This document shows, piece after piece, positions 7,715 through 14,600 of a stretch of DNA of 23,088 nucleotides (position 1 is the stretch's first letter; each line of letters opens with the position of its first letter). The notes below the pieces were generated by a model. That model was not told the DNA's origin. It saw nothing but the letters and a program-made list of their open reading frames with translations, and made no database searches. The stretch is taken from contig JAMOPB010000008.1 in NCBI GenBank assembly GCA_027064945.1, forward strand, positions 1-23,088, written 5' to 3'. The translations under genes were made by a program, and so were the position numbers. Source of the DNA: Candidatus Cloacimonadota bacterium. GTDB taxonomy: Bacteria; Cloacimonadota; Cloacimonadia; Cloacimonadales; TCS61.

Positions 7715-8407
7715 TTAATCATCCATATTCATCTTGCGAACATTACCCATTTGGAAGTTTTCACCAATACGAGTTTCTCCAAGACAATATGAGCATAAAG
7801 CACTTGGCATTGGAAAACGTAGTTCTTTTCCTACAAGAGTATTTATGTTATCTTTTTCATTGAATAACAAAGTGGAAAGTTCATAACTACCCTGACCTGT
7901 GAGTCCATTGATGTGCATGATTGTAGCAGCTGGATTTACCGTGTTTACTCTGCTGGCAAAAACTTCTCGTTCTGCTTGAGAAACAATATCACCTTTAGTT
8001 ATTATCACAATATCAGCAGATTTTAGCATTGGACCGATTTTCTTGGGAGTATTAATTCCGCTAAGATTATCAATTACGCAAATAGCTTTAATTCCCTTAA
8101 TATAAGGAGAACAGCGATTACAAAGTCCGGCGGATTCACTGATAAGGATATCAAAACCGTTATCAACGCCCCATTTAGTAACCTCTTCGATATTACTAAT
8201 AAAATAATGATCGGGACAAAGAGCTCCGGATAAACCCTTTTTTACAGGAATTCCTGCTTTCTTGTAGATCTCATCATCATCTGTATAAAGACAATCAAAT
8301 TTAGCTACAGCTACTTTCAATCCTTGTTTCTGCAAAGATTCAATTGTTTTTAGAATAACAGCTGTTTTTCCTGATGAGGGTGGACCTGATACAGTTACTA
8401 GATTCAT
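7715..8407 (-). CDS. HypB/UreG-like P-loop protein with CxxC motifs
   Basis: This 230-aa SIMIBI-class nucleotide-binding protein has Walker A GPPSSGKT (8-15), a segment AKFDCLYTDDD (35-45) and GLSGALCPDHYF (58-69). It also has a switch-II-like ESAGLCNRCSPY (91-102), at the place where HypB and UreG have an acidic E-x-x-G motif, and TKGD (136-139) in place of the guanine-specificity NKxD. Cysteines cluster as C39, C64, C96-x2-C99 and C204-x2-C207, and the last pair is in a C-terminal SALCSYCLGE motif. HypB/UreG/CooC-type relatives load metals into enzymes, so a metallochaperone role is likely, but neither the metal nor the client is known. It lies 11 nt after the binding-protein gene and 12 nt before the ABC gene, which implies tight co-expression. 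It could bind either ATP or GTP. Confidence 0.85.
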   Translation of the reverse strand: MNLVTVSGPPSSGKTAVILKTIESLQKQGLKVAVAKFDCLYTDDDEIYKKAGIPVKKGLSGALCPDHYFISNIEEVTKWGVDNGFDILISESAGLCNRCSPYIKGIKAICVIDNLSGINTPKKIGPMLKSADIVIITKGDIVSQAEREVFASRVNTVNPAATIMHINGLTGQGSYELSTLLFNEKDNINTLVGKELRFPMPSALCSYCLGETRIGENFQMGNVRKMNMDD

Positions 8408-8418
8408 TTTTACTCTCC

Positions 8419-9648
8419 TTACTGAGCTATCTCAGTTTCGAATAAATTTTCACAATGCTTAATTAATGCACTGATATCATTATTGTAGATATAATCCCAA
8501 CCTAACCACATATATTTGTTTTCTGTTGGAATATGATTATCTACATCAGGATGAACTGATGGGAATAAGCCGCTATGAGAGAGAATTTCTCCAACTTCCT
8601 TGGAAGCAAAGAAATCAATCACAGGCTGTAGATTTTCTAATTTATCTTGCTTGGAAAGCATAAAAATAGGACTAATAATAGCTCCGTCTGATGGCCAAAC
8701 AGCAACCATTGGTCCATTATCTTTAACCATTTTAGTGAAGAAATACGGCATAATTGTTACGATAGGTTTATTATCTTTTTTACGATTGCTTTTTACCATT
8801 TGTGATGGATGCATAGATTCTAACAAACTACGACCTAATTTCTTCACGCCTTCATCTCCATAATGTTTATGAATATTAAGCAAGATTCCATTAAAGAGAT
8901 CAAAATCGCCAACAGGAAGTGAAACACGTTTTTGGAAAGCAGGATCTAAAATATCTGCCCAACTTGTAGGCATTTTTCGGTCGCCCAATTCTTTTTTATT
9001 AATAAGAAAGACTGCAGGAACCACACCTATCATTGCATAATGATTTTTAGGATCTTTCAGATTTATTTTTTCAAATTCAGGATTTAACTTTGTTAATTTT
9101 GTTGTATCTGCAAATATGTTTTGTTTCTTGAATTTTCCAATCATTTTCTCATCGAAAAACATATCAAAACCTGCAGATATAAATATATCGGGCAAATCTT
9201 TATGATCATCTACATCTGTTAAATTATTTTCTACCCAATCCAATCCCATGCTAGCAGCTTTTAATTCATGATTAATCTCAATTGAATGATTCTTTTTATA
9301 ATCATCAATAAATCTGTTAAAGCTTTCCAATAAAGGAATACGAACCGGACATGGTAAAAGACCAACCACATTTATATTTTCTTTAGAATTACTGTTTGAA
9401 TCAGTATTTAGAGTTGCATCTACATTGTTATTTTTGTTTTCTATAGAATCTATTAATAGTTTCGCAAAAGAATCATAATCAATTTGCTTAAGCATAAGAG
9501 CCATTTTCAGGTTTATTGATTTTGCAAATTTTTCTCTTTGCGCTTTATCATCCATTTGTGTAAAACCATTAGAAGTGAAAACAGGAATAGTTTCCGGATA
9601 CTTTTCTACGATTTCCATTAATGTATTATTACTATCAAAATATTTCAT
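8419..9648 (-). CDS. DUF1858 + substrate-binding-fold protein, apparently cytosolic
   Basis: In this 409-aa protein, residues about 3-65 form a DUF1858-type helical domain (TLMEIVEKYPETIPVF). An Asn/Ser-rich linker follows (about 72-92), then a class II periplasmic-binding-protein fold of the Fe3+/thiamine/polyamine-like group (about 93-400), with VVGLLPCPVRIPLL (95-108), PTSWADILDPAF and GWDYIYNN near the end. There is no signal peptide or lipobox: the N-terminus MKYFDSNNTLMEIVEK is polar. The protein therefore looks cytosolic, against the usual location for this fold. C100 in the PCPVR motif is an obvious candidate for a functional cysteine. It lies 9 nt after the cupin gene and 11 nt before the G-protein-like gene. 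The ligand is unknown; a metal, an oxyanion or a cofactor are all possible. Confidence 0.85.
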   Translation of the reverse strand: MKYFDSNNTLMEIVEKYPETIPVFTSNGFTQMDDKAQREKFAKSINLKMALMLKQIDYDSFAKLLIDSIENKNNNVDATLNTDSNSNSKENINVVGLLPCPVRIPLLESFNRFIDDYKKNHSIEINHELKAASMGLDWVENNLTDVDDHKDLPDIFISAGFDMFFDEKMIGKFKKQNIFADTTKLTKLNPEFEKINLKDPKNHYAMIGVVPAVFLINKKELGDRKMPTSWADILDPAFQKRVSLPVGDFDLFNGILLNIHKHYGDEGVKKLGRSLLESMHPSQMVKSNRKKDNKPIVTIMPYFFTKMVKDNGPMVAVWPSDGAIISPIFMLSKQDKLENLQPVIDFFASKEVGEILSHSGLFPSVHPDVDNHIPTENKYMWLGWDYIYNNDISALIKHCENLFETEIAQ

Positions 9649-9657
9649 TTCTTATCC

Positions 9658-9999
9658 TTATTTTACAAAAATTGTATTTTCTGTCGGTTTTGGTAGTTTC
9701 ATTACAAGTACGCGAACAATTTCATCAGTTTCATTATAAATGCAATGGACTATATTTTTGGGACTTTCAATAACATCATCTTTTCTTACTTGGATTTTTT
9801 CTTCACCAATCAAGATGTGAGGTTTTCCTTCTAAGACATAAAAAGCTACATCAACAGGTGTGATATGAGGTTTTAATTCTTCGCCAGCAGCTAATTCCAA
9901 ATGCATTATTAAGGCGTTTTTAGTATCATAAATCTTAGTAGATTTAATGCCGTGTGGATTAGATATATCGTTTTCTTTTTGGTAATTTCTAATTATCAT
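9658..9999 (-). CDS. Small single-domain cupin
   Basis: This 113-aa protein is a single cupin barrel. Motif 1 covers KPHITPVDVAFYVLEGKPH (one H in KPH, then D/E-type positions before the G) and motif 2 covers SPKNIVHCIYNETDE, with H and C. The full H-x-H...E...H set of classical metal-binding cupins is only partly present, so metal binding is uncertain. It is the first structural gene after the regulator, with a candidate operator (10013-10030) 14 bp before its ATG, and it is followed after 9 nt by the binding-protein gene. It may sense or hold a small ligand or metal for the cassette. The actual role is unknown. Confidence 0.82.
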   Translation of the reverse strand: MIIRNYQKENDISNPHGIKSTKIYDTKNALIMHLELAAGEELKPHITPVDVAFYVLEGKPHILIGEEKIQVRKDDVIESPKNIVHCIYNETDEIVRVLVMKLPKPTENTIFVK

Positions 10000-10012
10000 A
10001 TAAACTCCTTAA

Positions 10013-10030
10013 TAGGTACTTGAATACCTA
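10013..10030. promoter_or_regulatory. Candidate Rrf2 operator before the cupin gene
   Basis: TAGGTA (10013-10018), six bases, then TACCTA (10025-10030) form a perfect 6-6-6 dyad. It lies between the rrf2 stop and the cupin start and ends 14 bp before the ATG, abutting the AAGGAG site. A bound regulator here would block initiation or elongation into the cassette. The arms match the dyad before rrf2 at five of six positions each. Confidence 0.65.
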
Positions 10031-10047
10031 ATAGTAGATAAATTTTT

Positions 10048-10446
10048 TTATACATCTGCTAAAGAGATGTTCCTATATGTATTTAATATTTCAGCTGAGA
10101 TTCTATTCAAATCTGATTTAAATATACAGTTTTTAAAAGCACAATTTTTTTTATCCAATGGGCAATGGTTCAAGGATACTTTTCCTTCAATAGCTTCATA
10201 AATATCTAAAAATGTAATCTCTTCTGCAGGTCGTTTTAGTTCAAAACCACCGGCAGGACCACGTACGGATGTTGTTAAATCCGCTTTATTCAATTTTTGG
10301 AAAACTTTTGCTAAGTGAGCAGGAGAAGCATCTAACATATTAGCTAGATTGTGCACATTTAATCTGGAATTTTCAGCTTTTGCAATTAAACTCATGCCAT
10401 GGATGGCAAGAGAAGCTGCTTCTGACAGATTGATTAGTTTTGACAT
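10048..10446 (-). CDS. Rrf2-family transcription regulator, Fe-S type (NsrR/IscR-like)
   Basis: This is a 132-aa winged-helix repressor. The N-terminal helix INLSEAASLAIHGM is followed by the recognition region (SPAHLAKVFQKLNKA) and the wing RGPAGGFEL (62-70), all typical of Rrf2. The cluster loop has three cysteines, C95-x6-C102-x4-C107, in the position of the [2Fe-2S]/[4Fe-4S] ligands of IscR and NsrR, although the spacing differs slightly from both. It is therefore probably a sensor of NO, redox state or iron-sulfur status. It leads the gene run that ends with hcp. AGGTA-N6-TACCT dyads flank it on both sides, which implies autoregulation and control of the downstream cassette. Calling it NsrR would go beyond the evidence. 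Confidence 0.93.
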   Translation of the reverse strand: MSKLINLSEAASLAIHGMSLIAKAENSRLNVHNLANMLDASPAHLAKVFQKLNKADLTTSVRGPAGGFELKRPAEEITFLDIYEAIEGKVSLNHCPLDKKNCAFKNCIFKSDLNRISAEILNTYRNISLADV

Positions 10447-10478
10447 TTATCTTTCTCCTTTGCTTTTAATTTAATAAA

Positions 10479-10496
10479 CAGGTACACAAATACCTG
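10479..10496. promoter_or_regulatory. Candidate Rrf2 autoregulatory operator
   Basis: CAGGTA (10479-10484), six bases, then TACCTG (10491-10496) form a perfect 6-6-6 dyad 33 bp before the rrf2 ATG. It overlaps the position expected for the -10 element of the promoter whose TTGACA lies at 10509-10514, as expected for a repressor site. A second small dyad, ACCT-GAAT-AGGT, runs on from it (10492-10503). Confidence 0.7.
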
Positions 10497-10514
10497 AATA
10501 GGTTTATGTGTCAA
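10487..10514 (-). promoter_or_regulatory. Candidate promoter of the rrf2 cassette
   Basis: On the minus strand a consensus -35 TTGACA (10509-10514) is followed after 16 nt by TATTTG (10487-10492), a weak -10 that lies inside the candidate operator. The -35 is the most convincing part. A weak -10 is common in regulated promoters. Confidence 0.5.
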
Positions 10515-10740
10515 ACTTTTTTATATTTTTCGTGATAAATTTATTGATAAGAAAACGTAATGTGTCGAGAAAATGGGGCTATTGCTTGAATAATCTGAAA
10601 ATGCGATAGTTTAATTTATCTATTTAAAGAGAAAAATTAAGGATACGGTAGAGTAAGAATTAAAAGCAATTTAATAATGAGGATGGTTAGAAAAATCGGG
10701 GGAATATGAAAACTTTGAAATCGGGGTAAAATAATAAGCA

Positions 10741-10773
10741 AAAAAAAAGCCACAATGGAAATTGTGGCTTTTT
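10741..10773 (-). terminator. Intrinsic terminator after rpsG
   Basis: An 11-bp stem (10746-10756 with 10761-10771, core GCCACAAT) with a 4-nt loop is followed on the minus strand by a T-run (A-run 10741-10748). A T-run at 10769-10773 on the plus strand would also let it work in the other direction. It begins about 20 bp after the rpsG stop and ends the ribosomal/RNA polymerase unit. Confidence 0.95.
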
Positions 10774-10791
10774 AATTTATTTAAAGAAGTT

Positions 10792-11262
10792 TTAGAATCT
10801 AAAGTGAGCGAAAGCTTTGTTAGCTTCAGCCATTTTATGAGTTTCTTCACGCTTTTTCATTGTAGCGCCTTCTTTTTTATAACATGCTAAAATCTCAGCA
10901 GCTAATCTTTCAGTCATAGTTTTTTCATTACGTTTTCTAGAAATACTAATAATCCAACGGAAAGCCATAGCTTGAGCGTTTTTAGGAGTAACTTCTGTTG
11001 GCACTTGGTAGTTTGCACCACCAATACGGCGAGAAACGATTTTGATAAGTGGTTTTGCATTATCTAAAGCTTCTAAGAATACTTCAAGAGGATCTTTTCC
11101 TGTCTTTTCAGCAAGGATATCAAGTGCACCATATACAATTTTTTCTGCCAAAGATTTTTTACCTTCAAGCATAACAGAATTGATAAACTTACTAAGAACA
11201 ACATTTTTATATTTTGGATCCGGCAAGATCACTCTTTCCATCTGTTTACGTCTTCTTGACAT
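10792..11262 (-). CDS. rpsG: Ribosomal protein S7
   Basis: This 156-aa 30S protein binds the 3' major domain of 16S rRNA and helps form the E site. Full length and typical features are present: an N-terminal basic SRRRKQMER, PDPKYKNVVLSKFINSVM, and the conserved VSRRIGGANYQVPTEV and WIISISRKR segments. It lies 10 nt after rpsL in the usual str order. Here, however, the unit ends with a terminator straight after rpsG, and fusA does not follow. Confidence 0.98.
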   Translation of the reverse strand: MSRRRKQMERVILPDPKYKNVVLSKFINSVMLEGKKSLAEKIVYGALDILAEKTGKDPLEVFLEALDNAKPLIKIVSRRIGGANYQVPTEVTPKNAQAMAFRWIISISRKRNEKTMTERLAAEILACYKKEGATMKKREETHKMAEANKAFAHFRF

Positions 11263-11272
11263 CTATATCCTC

Positions 11273-11647
11273 CTACTTCTTAGGTCTCTTTGTTCCGTAT
11301 TTAGAACGAGACTGAGTTCTGTTATCTACACCAGATGTATCAAGAGCACCACGAACGATGTGATATCTTACACCAGGCAAATCCTTTACTCTACCACCAC
11401 GTACCAGAACGATTGAGTGTTCTTGCAAGTTGTGGCCTTCACCGGGAATATAGCTTGTTACTTCAAAACCATTTGTTAATCTAACTCTGGCAACTTTTCT
11501 AAGGGCTGAGTTAGGTTTTTTAGGTGTGGTAGTATATACACGAGTACAAACACCACGTCTTTGCGGACAAGAAGAAAGAGCTCTGTTCTTTTTCTTCTTA
11601 ACGATCTTCTTACGGCCTTTTCTTACTAATTGATTAATTGTAGGCAC
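11273..11647 (-). CDS. rpsL: Ribosomal protein S12
   Basis: This 124-aa decoding-centre protein of the 30S subunit has the universally conserved PKKPNSALRKVARVRL and the loop around RGGRVKDLPGVRYH. The lysines that are changed in streptomycin-resistant mutants (E. coli K42/K87 region) are both present, so the protein looks wild type. It begins 37 nt after rpoC and is followed by rpsG after 10 nt, so it is probably on the rpoBC transcript. Confidence 0.98.
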   Translation of the reverse strand: MPTINQLVRKGRKKIVKKKKNRALSSCPQRRGVCTRVYTTTPKKPNSALRKVARVRLTNGFEVTSYIPGEGHNLQEHSIVLVRGGRVKDLPGVRYHIVRGALDTSGVDNRTQSRSKYGTKRPKK

Positions 11648-11684
11648 TTTTTCCTCCGATTTTTTCTATTTTTCTTATTCAAAT

Positions 11685-14600
11685 TTAGAAATCAAGAATT
11701 TCTTCTAATTGCTCTTCTTTTTCGTCTTGATGAGCGAATTGTTGGATAATCTCACCTATCGATTTACCTTCGTCAATCGCTTTCTTAACTTCATTATTAT
11801 AGAATTTTGTACCGGTACCGATTGGTATTCTATGACCGATAATGATACTTTCTTTTAGACCTTCCAAATGATCTTCTTTACCTGCGATTGCAGCTTGGGT
11901 AAGAACTTTGGTTGTCTCTTGGAATGACGCAGCTGAAAGCCAACTGTCTGTCATTAATGAAGCTTTGGTGATTCCTAACAATAACTGCTCAAAAGTAGCT
12001 CCTTCGCCACTCTCTTCTTCTACGCGTTTATTTTCGAGCATCACTTGATTTCTATCTACTATTTCACCTTGCAAGAACATTGTATGTCCCGGATCAAGGA
12101 TTTTTACTTTCTTAAACATTTGGCGAATAATAATACCAATATGTTTATCATCAATTTTCACACCTTGTTTACGGTAAACTTCTTGGATCTCGTTAAGGAT
12201 CAACATTTGAGCCGGAACGATACCACGAGCACGTAAAACATCATGTGGACTTAAAGGTCCATCGGAAAGGGCATCACCACTTTCTACGATATCACCTTGG
12301 TGCACAATGATACGTTTTCCAGGTGAGATGATGTATTTTTTTTCAACACCGTTTCCTGCGTCAACATAAATCGCTCTACCACTTTTGGTTAAATCACCAA
12401 TAGTTACCTTACCACCGATTTCTGTAAGCACTGCTTTTTCTTTTGGTTCACGTGCTTCAAAGAGATCTTGGATACGTGGAAGACCACCGGTAATATCAGA
12501 TTGTTTAACTGTCATACGAGAAGATTTACCCAGAACATCACCTGGGTACACAATTGTATCAGGTTCAGCTTCAACACTTAAGCCAGTAGGAATAGGAACC
12601 AGAACTTCTGTTCCATCATTCTTGATGATTTTAAATTGGGCTTGAAGTTTTCTATCCTTAGATTGGATAATTGTGATTTCTCTGGAACCTGTAAGATCGT
12701 TGAAATCTTCTTTATATGTTACATCTTTTTCAAAATGTTCAAATTTTAAAAGACCTTTTGCAGTTGCAATCAATGGGTTGTTGTAATGATCCCAACTGAA
12801 TAATTTGGTATCTTTAACAACTTCCTGACCATCTTTTACATAAATTGTAGCAGCATATTCAACTTTATATGTTTCCAAAACAGAATCATCATCATGACTA
12901 AGGATTTTAATTAATCCAAGGTGACTGATAGAGATAGTTTCATCATTTCTATTGGTTACCGTATTCATCTTTTCGAATTTTACATAACCGCTTGAGTTAG
13001 CTGATACTTCTGCAAGATCAACATCTGTAGAAGCAGTACCACCAATATGGAAAGTACGAAGTGTAAGCTGTGTACCGGGTTCACCGATAGATTGTGCTGC
13101 GACAACACCAACAGGCTCACCAATTGTAACAGGTTTATTTTGTCCTAGATTTCTACCATAACATTTAGCACAGATACCACGTTTGCTTTCGCAAGTTAAT
13201 ACTGTTCTAATTTTAACAGAATTAATACCATGATTTTGAATCATAAGAGCTTTTTCATTGGTAATTTCTTCATTAGCTCGGCAGATAATCATATCAGTAA
13301 CCGGGTCATAAACATCTTCAGCAGCAGTACGACCTTTGATGCGCTCAGAAAGAGGTTCAACTATTTCCAAACCTTCTTTAAGTGCACTAACGCGGAAACC
13401 TTCAATAGTTCCACAGTCGTGTTCAGTAATAACAGCATTTTGGGCAACATCAACCAAACGTCTTGTAAGGTATCCGGCATCAGCAGTTTTTAGAGCTGTA
13501 TCAGCCAAACCTTTACGAGCACCGTGTGTAGAAATAAAGTATTCGAGTACAGTTAAACCTTCCTTAAAGTTAGATTTAATTGGAGTTTCGATTACTTCAG
13601 CTCCACTATCGGAAGTACCTTTTGAAGGTTTGTCCATCAAACCACGCATAGCACCAAGCTGTTTAATCTGATCTTTACCACCACGGGCACCGGAAATATA
13701 CATCATATTAATAGAGTTGAAACCGCCATTATCGACAGCAAGTTCTTTAATAAGAATATCTGTTACCTGTTCAGTGGCAATTTTCCATTTATCAACAACA
13801 CGGTTATAACGTTCAGTTTCTGTGATTTCACCATTCATATAACTATCAATAATTTTCTGAACTTCACGCTCAGTTTTTCTAATAGTTTTATCTTTTTCTT
13901 TTGGAGAAATAACATCACTGGAACTAAAAGTAATACCGGCTTTAGTAGCATACTTAAAGCCTAAATCCTTAAGGTCATCAAGGAATTCTGCTGTTCGGTA
14001 TTGTCCAACTTTTTCAAAAATAACCATTGCAAGATCATTCAATTTTCCCTTTGTGAAAGTTTCATTTTGGTAAGGAAGCTCTTTAGGGATAATCTGGTTG
14101 AATATTACACGACCAACAGTTGTAATTATTAATTTATCTTCGATCAATACACGGATCCATGTATGGATTTCCAAACTATTTTCTTCTATTTGTTTCAGCT
14201 GTTCTTTACCTTTACGTATCATGAAATCATCATGTTCAAAAGCATAGATAACTTCTTCAGGAGAGCTGAAATGTGGCATTTTTTCTATAGGTGGAGCTTT
14301 TGGATATCTTAGCACGGTAAGATAATAGTTACCAAGTACGATATCCTGGTTTGTAGCCATAGCTAATTTACCATTTGCAGGCAAGAGCAAGTTTCTGGAA
14401 GAGAGCATAAGAACTCTTGCTTCCATTCTAGCTTCTTGTGAAAGAGGAACATGCACAGCCATTTGGTCACCATCGAAATCGGCATTGTATGGGATACATA
14501 CAAGAGGATGTAATTCGATAGCTCTACCTTCGGTAAGAGTAGGCAAGAAAGCCTGCATACCGTGCTTGTGAAGTGTAGGTGCTCTGTTTAATAGCACAGG

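Larger units (their letters stand above)
10447..10740. other. Intergenic region between rpsG and the Rrf2 cassette
   Basis: Apart from the promoter/operator at 10479-10514 I see no gene in this stretch. It contains a direct repeat AAATCGGGG (10693-10701 and 10718-10726) and otherwise AT-rich DNA without an open frame of note. With the rpsG terminator at its right end, it separates the ribosomal block from the accessory block. Confidence 0.6.

Noticed and set aside
10048..10446. Naming the regulator nsrR or iscR
   Set aside because: Cysteine spacing (C-x6-C-x4-C) and the candidate operator differ from both, and no isc genes are adjacent.
10693..10726. Direct repeat AAATCGGGG, two copies 25 nt apart, as a possible binding array or repeat element
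   Set aside because: Only two short copies, no third, no link to a promoter; likely chance.
11042..11416. 124-codon plus-strand frame across the rpsG-rpsL junction
   Set aside because: Antisense shadow of two conserved ribosomal genes; no RBS and no recognisable domain.
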